From assembly GCF_004353225.1 (NCBI RefSeq), contig NZ_CP037934.1, positions 3,224,001-3,288,000 of the forward strand: a stretch of DNA of 64,000 nt, read 5' to 3'. The DNA comes from Marinobacter sp. JH2 (GTDB lineage Bacteria; Pseudomonadota; Gammaproteobacteria; Pseudomonadales; Oleiphilaceae). Shown here in pieces: positions 34,015 through 42,862 of this stretch. The translations under genes and the position numbers were made by a program. Position 1 is the stretch's first letter. Every line of letters begins with the position of its first letter. The notes below the pieces were generated by a model. The model was not told the DNA's origin. It made no database searches and was given only the letters and a program-made list of their open reading frames with translations.

Positions 34015-34986
34015 TTACTGCTGGTTTTCCAGTTCGCCAAAGGTGTCGGCAAACAGAGCGGTGGACAAGTAGCGCTCGGCCGAGTCTGGCAGAATCACCA
34101 CAATGTTCTTGCCTTTGTGTTCCGGCTGTTGCCCCACACGGACGGCTGCAGCAACAGCGGCTCCGCAGGAAATACCGCAAAGGATGCCTTCTTCCTGCAT
34201 CAAGCGATGCGCCATGGCCATGGCATCTTCATTGGATACTGCTTCCACCTGATCCACCAAGTCCATATCCAGGTTGCCCGGAATAAAGCCGGCACCAATG
34301 CCCTGGATTTTGTGGGGCGCTGGCTTCGGTTCCTGTCCGCCTTTTACTTGGCCAATAATCGGCGAGTCGGTCGGCTCCACCGCGACGGTGGTAATCGCTT
34401 TGCCCTGAGTGCCTTTGATGTAACGGGAGACTCCAGTCAGGGTGCCACCGGTGCCTACGCCAGCAACGAACACGTCAACTGCGCCGTCGGTGTCGTTCCA
34501 GATTTCCGGGCCGGTGGTGTCTTCGTGAATCTTGGGGTTGGCCGGGTTCTCGAACTGCTGGGGCAGGAAGTGGTTTTCGGGATCGGCTTCCACCAGTTCT
34601 TTCGCCTTGGCAATGGCGCCGGGCATACCTTTCGCTGGCTCGGTCAGTACCAGGTCTGCGCCTAGCGCTTTCAGTACCTTACGACGCTCGAGGCTCATGG
34701 ATGCGGGCATCGTCAGCACTAGCTTGTAGCCACGGGCGGCGGCCACGTAGGCGAGGGCAATACCTGTATTACCGCTGGTGGGTTCAACAATGGTCATGCC
34801 GGGTTTGAGCACGCCACGTTTCTCGGCATCCCAGATCATAGCTGAACCAATTCGGCATTTGACCGAGTATGCAGGGTTGCGGCCTTCAATCTTTGCCCAA
34901 ATGGTAGCCCCATCGTTGACCCGGTTCAGTTTGACCAGCGGGGTGTTACCGATGGTAAGGGAGTTGTCGTCGTAGATACGTGCCAT
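34015..34986 (-). CDS. cysK: Cysteine synthase A (O-acetylserine sulfhydrylase)
   Basis: The 323-residue PLP enzyme makes cysteine from O-acetylserine and sulfide. It shows the PLP-lysine motif '[11 protein letters not shown]' (K43), '[20 protein letters not shown]' for the substrate loop, '[14 protein letters not shown]' for phosphate binding and '[11 protein letters not shown]' near the end. The 'SVKCR' form is that of gammaproteobacterial CysK. ATG 34986 has AGGAG upstream; an in-frame ATG further up adds 26 residues that do not match the family. Its promoter lies in the 104-base divergent gap to the DUF815 gene. Confidence 0.95.
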   Translation of the reverse strand: MARIYDDNSLTIGNTPLVKLNRVNDGATIWAKIEGRNPAYSVKCRIGSAMIWDAEKRGVLKPGMTIVEPTSGNTGIALAYVAAARGYKLVLTMPASMSLERRKVLKALGADLVLTEPAKGMPGAIAKAKELVEADPENHFLPQQFENPANPKIHEDTTGPEIWNDTDGAVDVFVAGVGTGGTLTGVSRYIKGTQGKAITTVAVEPTDSPIIGQVKGGQEPKPAPHKIQGIGAGFIPGNLDMDLVDQVEAVSNEDAMAMAHRLMQEEGILCGISCGAAVAAAVRVGQQPEHKGKNIVVILPDSAERYLSTALFADTFGELENQQ

Positions 34987-35090
34987 GCTTTGCTCCTGGT
35001 GTCTGGTAAGATTCGTAGATCCTACCCCCGAGGGTCTGGCAAAGGCCAGACCGTAAGCAAGCAAACCTAAGAACCAAATGGAGTAAGGTT

Positions 35091-35870
35091 ATGAGTGAGA
35101 CCTCTTTTGACTGGCAAAATACCCTAGCGGCCCTCTGGCGTCGTCATCGGTCAGGCTTGAGAGCGATTCACCGGCTAGACCCTATCAGTTGGAATGACCT
35201 CACGGGAATTGATTCGCAAAAGGCCGCTCTGGAGCGCAACACTGAGCGCTTCTTGAATAAACAGCCCTCTAACAATGTGTTGCTATGGGGTTCTCGTGGC
35301 ACGGGCAAATCGTCTCTGATTAAAGCCTTGTTGAACCGCTATCACAGCGAGGGCCTGCGGATGATCGAAGTGGATAAAGACGACCTGGTGAATTTGCCAG
35401 AAATTGTCGACGACATTTGCGATCTGCCGTTCCGGTTCGTGATTTTCTGCGATGATTTGTCCTTTGATGTGGGCGAATCGGGGTATAAGGCGTTGAAAAG
35501 CGTGCTGGAAGGCTCGCTAGAATTGCCCCCGGAAAACGTGCGGGTGTACGCCACCTCGAACCGCCGCCACCTGATGCCCGAGTTTATGAGCGATAACCTG
35601 AAAAGCGGGGTTCGTAACGGTGAGTTGCACCCCGCGGAAGCCATTGAGGAACAAGTATCGCTGGCGGACCGGTTCGGGTTGCAGTTGTCTTTTTATCCCT
35701 TCTCTCAGGACATCTATTTGCAGGCGGTGGATGCACTGTTTCCCTCGGTGGCGGATCGCGAGCAATTGCATCTTGAAGCGGTTCGTTTCGCAACCGGAAA
35801 AGGCGTACGCAACGGCCGCTCGGCCCAGCAGTTCTTCCGCCAGTTCGCGGGCGACCCGCGCTTCAGCTAA
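35091..35870 (+). CDS. DUF815 family P-loop ATPase
   Basis: A 259-residue AAA-like protein with Walker A 'WGSRGTGKSSLIKAL' near residue 67 and a Walker B-like 'FVIFCDDLSFD'. The downstream 'VYATSNRRHLMPEFM' is the DUF815 hallmark, together with 'KGVRNGRSAQQFFRQFAGD' at the C-terminus. Function is unknown. It has no membrane segment and is divergent from cysK. The stop at 35870 is 6 bases from the convergent DUF3422 stop, so transcripts may overlap. Confidence 0.85.
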   Translation: MSETSFDWQNTLAALWRRHRSGLRAIHRLDPISWNDLTGIDSQKAALERNTERFLNKQPSNNVLLWGSRGTGKSSLIKALLNRYHSEGLRMIEVDKDDLVNLPEIVDDICDLPFRFVIFCDDLSFDVGESGYKALKSVLEGSLELPPENVRVYATSNRRHLMPEFMSDNLKSGVRNGELHPAEAIEEQVSLADRFGLQLSFYPFSQDIYLQAVDALFPSVADREQLHLEAVRFATGKGVRNGRSAQQFFRQFAGDPRFS

Positions 35871-35876
35871 GGCGTG

Positions 35877-37184
35877 TTACTGGCGGTCTGCCATGCGAAT
35901 AAAGCGATGGTGGATCAGCCGGATGGCGACAAACACCGTCACCAGAACCACCGGAATGGCGATGCCAAGCACCACAGGTTTGTTGATCGAATAGCCGGCC
36001 CCTGCCAGTGCGCTCAGCCCGAGACTGAGTAAGCCAATCAGGTAGTAAGAGATCGCAACTACCGAGAAGCCCTCAACCGTGTGCTGCATCATCAACTGAA
36101 TGCGCGAGCGCCGGTCCATGGAGCTTAGCAGTTCCTGATTCTGGCTTTGAATCGCCAGCTCCACCCGGGTACGCATCATGTCGGAGGCTCGGTCAACCCG
36201 TCGCGACAGATCTTCCAGCCGAACACTCACCGATTCACAGGTTTTGACGGCAGGAGTAAGCCGCCGGGTCATGAATTCGGTAATGGTGAGGTGACCGGAC
36301 ACTTCGTCTTCCCGTAGTTCTTCCAGCCGGGTCAGCACCAGTTGATGGTAGGCCTTGGTGGCGGAAAACCGGAAGGTCGAGTGGGCTCGGAAGGCTTCGA
36401 TTTTGGCGGCAATATGGGTGAGCTTGGCCAGAATGGTTTGTTCATCCAGGGTTTCGTTATCCGCTAAAGCCTGGGTGATGGTGGCCAGTTTTTGGTCCAT
36501 GTCGTTCAGGTCCGGAGTGATTTTTCGCGCGACCGGCAAAGCCAGCAACGACATCAGTCGATAGGTCTCTATTTCCATCAGACGCTGCACCAGCCGGCCC
36601 AACTGGCTGTCCGACATACTGTCATTGATCACCATGAAGCGGCCGAAATTGTCGCTGTGCAGTTGGAAGGTCCCCAGCACGCGCGCGGCACCTTCCTGCG
36701 GACTGCTGCCCACCAGCCTCATGCCTTCAAAATGCCGGCGCATGAACGCGGGCTCGTCGCGGGCGTGAGCCGACGAGGGGCTCACGTCAATATGAAAGGC
36801 CGCAACCACGGTTCCCTGCAGTTGTTTTAGCCAGCCATGTGGCAGCGCGCTAATCCCGGTCTCCTTGAACGGCTCGGCGTCCGAAGGCGCCAGATTGGTG
36901 AACGTGTATGCGTTAAATTCCATGTGCACTTCGCGGCGGATTCGCAGCTGATCAAACGTCTGTTCGTAGCAGGTGACTTCTTCTTCCGGCCATGGCTCCC
37001 CCAGCATGCGGTGCAGGCTTTGCAGATGCTTGAACTGGTTTTGGCGCTGCTCAGGTGTAGTCACGACCGCGATGTGGGTCACTCGCGCCTGAGGCGGTAA
37101 CACCTGAAACGGCCGTGAATGCAGCTCCTGATAGAGATCGGCTCGCAGGGGGTGAAAATCCAAAGCGATGGGCTTGGCTGTCAC
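35877..37184 (-). CDS. DUF3422 family membrane protein
   Basis: The 435-residue protein has a large cytoplasmic part starting 'DFHPLRADLYQELHSRPFQ', the family's opening, and two C-terminal membrane helices (about 368-425). Function is unknown. Its ATG at 37184 overlaps the pdsS stop as ATGA, so it is the third gene of a pdsR-pdsS-DUF3422 transcription unit. That coupling suggests a possible link with sortase signalling or envelope stress, though the family also occurs elsewhere. Confidence 0.85.
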   Translation of the reverse strand: MTAKPIALDFHPLRADLYQELHSRPFQVLPPQARVTHIAVVTTPEQRQNQFKHLQSLHRMLGEPWPEEEVTCYEQTFDQLRIRREVHMEFNAYTFTNLAPSDAEPFKETGISALPHGWLKQLQGTVVAAFHIDVSPSSAHARDEPAFMRRHFEGMRLVGSSPQEGAARVLGTFQLHSDNFGRFMVINDSMSDSQLGRLVQRLMEIETYRLMSLLALPVARKITPDLNDMDQKLATITQALADNETLDEQTILAKLTHIAAKIEAFRAHSTFRFSATKAYHQLVLTRLEELREDEVSGHLTITEFMTRRLTPAVKTCESVSVRLEDLSRRVDRASDMMRTRVELAIQSQNQELLSSMDRRSRIQLMMQHTVEGFSVVAISYYLIGLLSLGLSALAGAGYSINKPVVLGIAIPVVLVTVFVAIRLIHHRFIRMADRQ

Positions 37185-39214
37185 GGGGCAGTCCTTGGTT
37201 CGTTGGGAAGTTTCGGGATGATAACGCGGAAGGCGACACCGTCAATGCCATTAAGGTACTGGTTTTGGGCGTCAATTCGGCCACTATGAAACTCGGCAAT
37301 TAAACGAACGATGAGCAGCCCCTGGCCCAGGTGACCTTCAGCCTTGCCTTCTCGCTTGGAAACAAAGGCCCCGAAAATGTCCACGCCGGGGTTGACCGGC
37401 AGGCTAGAACCTTGGTTGAACACTACGATGATGTAGTGCTCCGGATTCTGTTCCAGGCGCACGGCAATTCGGCCGTCTTCAGGTGTGAAGTCTCGGGCGT
37501 TATCAACCAATTTGTCGAGCATTTGCACCAGCATTTCCGGCGAGCCGAGCAGCGGACAGGGGGTGTCGGGCACGTCGCAATGATGCCGGTGGTGTGGGTC
37601 AACTTGTTGGTATGCCGCGCAGGCCTGGTTAACGACCTCCGCCAGATCGAAGTGCTCCTTGTCGGCCTGATCGAAGCTCTGCTCCAACCGGGCCGCTTCG
37701 CTCATACTGTTCAGAATACGCCTGAGCCGTTCGGCGGCAGACGAAGCGCGTTCCAGATACTGTTGGCGTTCTTGCTCGGCGTGGCAGTGCGCCAGATTCT
37801 CCAGCGATGAGCGAACCACGGCCACCGGTGTTTTCAGTTCATGGGATAGTTTGCGAGAGAAGCTTTCCAGATAATGGTTGTAGCTCTGCAGGCGCAATAC
37901 CATGTGCCCGAAATGTTGCTGCAGCTGCCCCAGTTCGTCCCGGGATCGGGCTGGGGGAAGGGGGTCGAGAATGCGGCCATCATCGTCAACGCTGGCGCTG
38001 ACCAGTTGTTGCAGGCGTGCGATACGCCAGGACAGCCAGCTGGCGTATCCGAGCAAGGCCAGTGTCAGTGCCAGGATGATCAGCAGGCTCCGAGCTAATA
38101 CACTCCCCAAAGCAGAACCGGAAACGCTGAGAAGTTGTTCCATCGACTGCTTGAGAAATAGTGTTCGACCACCGAAGAACGTGTGTTCCGTGGCCAGCCA
38201 GACGGTGCCGTCCTGCTGAACCAAATGGTGTTCAGGTAAACCACCCGTGTGCAGTTGATGGTGCGTTGTCGCCAAAGGCTTGGGCTGGGGTTGGTACAGT
38301 CTGACCAGGCTACGCAGCGCGTTAAGGGTGATTTGTTCCAGGATCTGGCTGGTGGATAGATCATCGAAATCGGTTGCTGGCACCGGGGTTTCTGTGCGGC
38401 TATTAGCCACGATCCAGCCGGCGGGTTCTAGCAAGGTTACCTGCTGGCCATCGCTGAGCTGTCTTGCTAGCGCGCGCTCAAGGGCGGTATTGCGCTGCAC
38501 CAAAAGCGGTGGTGGTGCAAGAGATGTGCCTTCCCCGTCAGCGCTTTCGCCCGGTTGTCCGGTTTGGAAACCCAACCGGCTGCCCGGCGCGGGCATAGGC
38601 ATTCGCAGTTCCAGTTGCCAGCGGGATCCGAGGTCCTCCCAGGCCACTTCGATCCGCCGATCGGTTTGAGCGGGGTTGCCGTCGATCAATGCGGGAACGT
38701 GAGTGCCCGGGGCTGTCGTTCTGATCATCCATGTCTTTGGTTGGCTTGATTCCAGTTGGCCCGGAGGAGGTACCAACACCAGTTCAACGCGGTCATGAGG
38801 TTGTTCGGGCTGGCTGGGGTTGAAGGGGCGCAGACCGTGATTCCGGTTTTGTACCAGCAAATAGAGGTAACGATTATTGCTGGTGGCCAGCCATCGCAGG
38901 TTTTCCTGACCGGGCCGGGATTGCCAGGGTAGCTGTTCTTCGTGATCGCGGAAGCCCGGCCAGGTTGTAGTGAACCCGTCCACCTTCGGGAACTGTGTGG
39001 TGCTGTCAGCATAAAGTGCATCACCGCTTGTTACTACGGGCGCGCCCAACATGAAATCGCCAGCCAATTCGGCCAGGCGGATGCCTTTTTCTTCCAGTTG
39101 CTGCAGAGCTTGCGCGCGCAGAGCGTTGTCCAGCTCCAACACAAATTTCAGACCGGCCCACGGGATCAGCAACATCAACACGCTAGCCAGAAATAACTGG
39201 CGCTTGAGGCTCAC
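37181..39214 (-). CDS. pdsS: Sortase-system sensor histidine kinase (PdsS-like)
   Basis: The 677-residue inner-membrane kinase has one N-terminal membrane helix, a periplasmic region that looks like a carbohydrate-binding (CBM9-like) domain ('DRVELVLVPPPGQLESSQPK', 'MIRTTAPGTHVPALIDGNP') and a second helix near 365-390. HAMP, HisKA ('SHELKTPVAVVRSS') and an HATPase domain ending 'LGQGLLIVRLIAEFHSGRID' follow. This layout and its position match the proteobacterial dedicated sortase system kinase. The pdsR stop is 4 bases before its ATG, and its own stop overlaps DUF3422. It is transcribed divergently from the sortase substrate gene. Confidence 0.88.
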   Translation of the reverse strand: MSLKRQLFLASVLMLLIPWAGLKFVLELDNALRAQALQQLEEKGIRLAELAGDFMLGAPVVTSGDALYADSTTQFPKVDGFTTTWPGFRDHEEQLPWQSRPGQENLRWLATSNNRYLYLLVQNRNHGLRPFNPSQPEQPHDRVELVLVPPPGQLESSQPKTWMIRTTAPGTHVPALIDGNPAQTDRRIEVAWEDLGSRWQLELRMPMPAPGSRLGFQTGQPGESADGEGTSLAPPPLLVQRNTALERALARQLSDGQQVTLLEPAGWIVANSRTETPVPATDFDDLSTSQILEQITLNALRSLVRLYQPQPKPLATTHHQLHTGGLPEHHLVQQDGTVWLATEHTFFGGRTLFLKQSMEQLLSVSGSALGSVLARSLLIILALTLALLGYASWLSWRIARLQQLVSASVDDDGRILDPLPPARSRDELGQLQQHFGHMVLRLQSYNHYLESFSRKLSHELKTPVAVVRSSLENLAHCHAEQERQQYLERASSAAERLRRILNSMSEAARLEQSFDQADKEHFDLAEVVNQACAAYQQVDPHHRHHCDVPDTPCPLLGSPEMLVQMLDKLVDNARDFTPEDGRIAVRLEQNPEHYIIVVFNQGSSLPVNPGVDIFGAFVSKREGKAEGHLGQGLLIVRLIAEFHSGRIDAQNQYLNGIDGVAFRVIIPKLPNEPRTAP

Positions 39215-39217
39215 GGT

Positions 39218-39919
39218 TCAAACCTCACGAGCGTTCCACCGATAACCCATGCCGTAGGCGGTTTGAATGCCATCGAAGCTGGCGTCCAGTTGCACGAATT
39301 TGCGCCGGATGCGCTTGATGTGAGAGGTCACGGTGTTGTCGTCGAGTACCGTGCTGGCCGCTTCCATGAGTTGCTCACGGCTTCGAACATGGCCGGGGTG
39401 TTGCACCAGCGAGTGCAGCATCCAGAATTCGGTCACTGTCAGGTCAACAGGTTGTTGTTCCCAGCTAACCGTCATGCGGTCTACGTTCATTTCCATGCGC
39501 CCCCGCTGCACCACCTCATCGGGTTTTTGCAGGGCTTCTGCCCAAGCCTCGGCACGGCGAAGCAGGGCTGTAATCCGAGCCAGCAGGTGGTCCAGACTCA
39601 TGTCTTTGGTGACGTAATCATCGGCACCCAGGCGCAGGCCGTGAACGGTGTCTATGTCGCTGTCCCGGGCGGTCAGAAAAATAATAGGCAGGGTTGCTGA
39701 TTGGTCACGTAGTGCCTGACACAGAGCAAAACCGCCTTCCGGTTCGTCGCCTAGCCCGACATCAATGATTGCAAGGTCAGGCAGTCGTTGGCGCAGTACC
39801 TGCCAGGCTGAGGGCCGGTCGCCGTAGGTAGAAACGTGATACCCCCGGCGTTCGAACGCTGCCCTGTAGTTGTCGCGGATGCCTGGTTCGTCTTCTATCA
39901 GTGCAATGTGTTTTTTCAT
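39218..39919 (-). CDS. pdsR: Sortase-system response regulator (PdsR-like)
   Basis: A 233-residue OmpR/PhoB-type regulator with an N-terminal receiver domain ('IALIEDEPGIRDNY', 'LAIIDVGLGDEPEGG', 'IIFLTARDSDIDT', 'GADDYVTKDMSLDHL') and a winged-helix DNA-binding domain ('VDLTVTEFWMLHSLVQHPGHVRSREQL'; in parts). The start at 39919 ('MKKHIALIEDE') is chosen because the receiver domain should begin near residue 1, although its Shine-Dalgarno site is weak; an in-frame ATG at 39949 would add 10 residues. It probably controls the divergent sortase operon starting at 40099. Confidence 0.88.
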   Translation of the reverse strand: MKKHIALIEDEPGIRDNYRAAFERRGYHVSTYGDRPSAWQVLRQRLPDLAIIDVGLGDEPEGGFALCQALRDQSATLPIIFLTARDSDIDTVHGLRLGADDYVTKDMSLDHLLARITALLRRAEAWAEALQKPDEVVQRGRMEMNVDRMTVSWEQQPVDLTVTEFWMLHSLVQHPGHVRSREQLMEAASTVLDDNTVTSHIKRIRRKFVQLDASFDGIQTAYGMGYRWNAREV

Positions 39920-40098
39920 AACCCGTCGTTTAGCGATATGTCGCCCCATTAAAGCATGCTCAAGGACCGGTTCAAGTAAGGGCTGCGTGATTGCCACAAT
40001 TCATCATAGTTTTCCGCCAGTTTGCCTGCTTTTGCCACGGCTAGGCCGTATCCGGCTGTTGTAATGGCATTACTCACTGCCATAAAAAGGATGACGCG
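39920..40098. promoter_or_regulatory. Divergent promoter region between pdsR and the sortase target gene
   Basis: This 179-base gap between the oppositely directed pdsR and target/sortase units must hold promoters for both. I could not resolve a reliable -35/-10 pair or a direct-repeat PhoB-type box. The target gene has AAGG 9 bases before its ATG at 40099. Confidence 0.45.
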
Positions 40099-42237
40099 AT
40101 GATGTTGCTACCGCTGTTTGCGAATCCGGCCGCCAGAGCCGGTTATAGTGCCACCCGCCGGTTAACGCCGAAATGGGATACGCGAAAAAGGCTGCGTTTC
40201 GCCGAAGGTGTCAGCCTTTGGCTGGCGGTTTTGATGATGCTGTTTGTGCACCCGCTGTATGCCGAAGCCAATGAGGGCGGCGAAGACGGGGCTGGGCAGC
40301 TGTACCTTATGAATGGGCAAAGTGCCTGGCGACAACCGGCGCTGATTCTCGACAGCGATTTTGACGTACAGGTGTCGGGTTTGCTGGCACAAACACGCCT
40401 AACCCGCGCATTTAAAAACACCAGCGATCAATGGCAAGAAGGTGTCTTTGTGTTTCCGTTGCCGGACAAAGCCACGGTCTACGGTTTGGTGATGACGGTG
40501 GGTGAGCGCCGGGTGGTCGGGCGGCTCGAGCCGAAAGCGCAAGCTCGCAAAACCTATGAGAAAGCCAAAGCTGCGGGGCAGCATGCTGCAACGGTTGAGC
40601 AACAACGGCCAAACGTATTCACCAGCCGAGTTGCCAACATCCCACCGGGCGAAACGGTTCAGGTAGAAATTCGCTATCAGCAGCCGGTCAGTTATCGGCT
40701 CGGCGAGTTTGAACTGCGCCTGCCCACCACCTTAACACCACGTTACATGCCGGGTGAGACGGTCGCCGATACTCAGAAGAACTGGCACTCGGGCTGGGCC
40801 ATGCCGACCGATCAGGTGCCCGATGCCAATGAGATCAGCCCGTTCACGGTACGTGCAAACGATGTATCGCCTCAAAGCCACAGAGCGACTATGACGCTGG
40901 AGATTGAAAGCGGTTTTCCGTTGGCAGAAGTCACCAGTCCGAGCCATCGCCTGCACACAAACATTGATGGTACCCGGGTAACCGTGACGCCTGAAGGTGA
41001 TCAGGTGCTGATGAACAAGGATGTTGTCGTGCGCTGGCGTGCCGTGGCAGGCCGGGAGCCGACCGCGGCGGTGTTTCACCAACAGTGGCAGGGGCAGGAT
41101 TTTCTGATGGCGATGGTGCTGCCGCCGGAAAGCACCGGTCCGGTCTTGCGCCGTGAACTGCAATTTGTCATCGATACCTCGGGCTCCATGGCGGGCGAAT
41201 CTATGGTTCAAGCGCGGGATGCCTTGTTGCGTGGCCTCGACACTCTGCGCCCGGGCGATTATTTCAATGTTATCCAGTTCAACAGCCAGGCCCACACGTT
41301 GTTTGCTCAACCGGTTCCGGCGGAACGACATTATCTGGCTCGTGCCCGTCATTATGTGCACAACCTGCAGGCCGAAGGTGGTACCGAAATGGCGGGCGCT
41401 TTGTCGTTGGCGATGAGTATGAACAAGGCCCCGGTAGAGGCTCTGGTGCAGCAAATGGTGTTCATCACAGATGGTGCCGTGGGCAATGAAACGGCTTTGT
41501 TTGAGAAAATTCGCCGGGGCCTGAATGATCGTCGTCTGTTTACGGTGGGCATTGGCTCGGCACCCAATATGCACTTTCTGCGGGAAGCGGCCCGCTGGGG
41601 GCGGGGCGAGTACACCGCTATCCACAACAGCGGTGAGGTGAATCAGGCGTTGAACAAGCTGTTCTCGGCCATGGAGGCGCCTGTAATGACCGACATGAAC
41701 GTGCGCTGGCCGCTCCACGGTGCAGAATCGAATGCGGTGCCCTCAAAACCCGGTGATTTGTTTCGGGGTCGACCGCTGGTGCAAGCGATTCAAGGAGTGC
41801 CTGCAGCCGGCGAATTAGAAGTGTCAGGCAAACTTCCGGGCGGTCGTCGTTGGAGCACGCGTTTGAACCTTAGCCATGCGGCAACAGCGACCGGCTTGAA
41901 CCGACACTGGGCCAGAGGCCGGATTGACGAACTGATGGATACGGCCAGCCTGAATGGAGAGTCGCCAAACGAATCCAGCATCATTAAGTTGTCGGTGGCA
42001 CATCAGGTGATGTCGCCGTTCACCAGTTTTGTTGCCGTGGAGGAACAACCGGTACGACCCGCCACTGAGAATATGGAGAGTGAGCAGTTACCGACCTTGC
42101 TGCCCGCAGGCAGTCGTTCGGGCATGTTGCGTTATCCACAGACTGCCACCTTTTGGCCGCTGCTCAGTGCATTGGGCTTGGTGGGCCTGATGTTTGCGCT
42201 GGCGGTTGCGATGCTGAACCGGAGGGCAATCGCATGA
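40099..42237 (+). CDS. VIT/VWA-domain sortase target protein
   Basis: The 712-residue protein has a signal peptide ending near residue 55, an inter-alpha-trypsin (VIT) domain with 'QTRLTRAFKNTSDQWQEGVFVFPLPDKATV' (parts) and a von Willebrand A domain with the MIDAS motif 'DTSGSMAGES' (D359). A C-terminal anchor reads YPQTA at 679-683, then a hydrophobic helix and a short basic end (NRRAIA). It matches the 'marine proteobacterial sortase target' family, and YPQTA is a variant of the LPxTG-type signal. The stop codon overlaps the sortase start as ATGA. It is presumably the only substrate of the dedicated sortase. Confidence 0.9.
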   Translation: MMLLPLFANPAARAGYSATRRLTPKWDTRKRLRFAEGVSLWLAVLMMLFVHPLYAEANEGGEDGAGQLYLMNGQSAWRQPALILDSDFDVQVSGLLAQTRLTRAFKNTSDQWQEGVFVFPLPDKATVYGLVMTVGERRVVGRLEPKAQARKTYEKAKAAGQHAATVEQQRPNVFTSRVANIPPGETVQVEIRYQQPVSYRLGEFELRLPTTLTPRYMPGETVADTQKNWHSGWAMPTDQVPDANEISPFTVRANDVSPQSHRATMTLEIESGFPLAEVTSPSHRLHTNIDGTRVTVTPEGDQVLMNKDVVVRWRAVAGREPTAAVFHQQWQGQDFLMAMVLPPESTGPVLRRELQFVIDTSGSMAGESMVQARDALLRGLDTLRPGDYFNVIQFNSQAHTLFAQPVPAERHYLARARHYVHNLQAEGGTEMAGALSLAMSMNKAPVEALVQQMVFITDGAVGNETALFEKIRRGLNDRRLFTVGIGSAPNMHFLREAARWGRGEYTAIHNSGEVNQALNKLFSAMEAPVMTDMNVRWPLHGAESNAVPSKPGDLFRGRPLVQAIQGVPAAGELEVSGKLPGGRRWSTRLNLSHAATATGLNRHWARGRIDELMDTASLNGESPNESSIIKLSVAHQVMSPFTSFVAVEEQPVRPATENMESEQLPTLLPAGSRSGMLRYPQTATFWPLLSALGLVGLMFALAVAMLNRRAIA

Positions 42238-42815
42238 CACGTTTCCTGGCGCTGTTGATGAGTGCTTCGCTTATCCTGCTGATGTTTGGATTATGGATAC
42301 CATTCAAGGCCTTGGTGGCTCAGGAACTGTTGGAGAAAGCCTGGTCTGATAGTCAGGCACAACAAACAAGGCTGAGGCCTTGGCCTTGGGCCGATACCTG
42401 GCCAGTGGCCAAGCTTGAACTCCCGGAGTTAGGGGTTTCCATGATTGTGTTGGAGGGAGGTCACGGCGAAAGCCTGGCTTTTGGCCCGGGCAGGGTATTT
42501 GGTGGCGAGCGTGGCCCGCTTATTCTGGCGGGCCACCGGGATACCCACTTTCGTCACCTGCAGAATGTGCAGCCGGGCAATCAGATTCGCGTGCAAGACC
42601 AGAGCCAGCGCTGGCGACAATATGAGGTGACCGATGTGACCATTGTGGACAGTCGCACGGAAGCAATCGATACGCACCAGCTCCCAGAGGATTCGGTGCT
42701 TCTAATTACCTGTTACCCCTTTGACACCTTGGATGCCAGAGGACCCTTGCGCTATGTTGTAAAGGCACAGTCTGTGCCTCAAATGGAGCCAAGCAATACT
42801 GTTGCGATTTTATAA
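42234..42815 (+). CDS. Class GN (dedicated marine) sortase
   Basis: A 193-residue membrane-anchored transpeptidase. An N-terminal helix (about 3-28) is followed by a sortase domain with catalytic H101 ('LAGHRDTHF'), C160 ('LLITCYPFD') and R173 ('GPLRYVV'). ATG 42234 overlaps the stop of the target gene. Class GN sortases occur as single-substrate systems in Gram-negative bacteria, and the target gene directly upstream fits that rule. A hairpin terminator follows at 42817. Confidence 0.93.
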   Translation: MTRFLALLMSASLILLMFGLWIPFKALVAQELLEKAWSDSQAQQTRLRPWPWADTWPVAKLELPELGVSMIVLEGGHGESLAFGPGRVFGGERGPLILAGHRDTHFRHLQNVQPGNQIRVQDQSQRWRQYEVTDVTIVDSRTEAIDTHQLPEDSVLLITCYPFDTLDARGPLRYVVKAQSVPQMEPSNTVAIL

Positions 42816-42816
42816 A

Positions 42817-42844
42817 TTGGCGTACACTTGTACGCCAAAATTTT
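42817..42844 (+). terminator. Intrinsic terminator of the sortase operon
   Basis: A perfect 9-bp stem TTGGCGTAC/GTACGCCAA with a 4-base loop (ACTT), followed by AATTTT. It starts directly after the sortase stop and ends 19 bases before the next gene. Confidence 0.85.
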
Positions 42845-42862
42845 GAGATCCGGAAGCACAGT

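Noticed and set aside
40732..41718. 328-codon minus-strand frame opposite the VWA target gene
   Set aside because: The plus-strand gene has clear VIT and VWA motifs. The antisense product is rich in His/Arg/Gln without any domain pattern.
42153..42233. Longer start for the sortase at 42153
   Set aside because: It would lie inside the target gene's membrane anchor and add a 27-residue extension with no signal character; the ATGA overlap start at 42234 is better.
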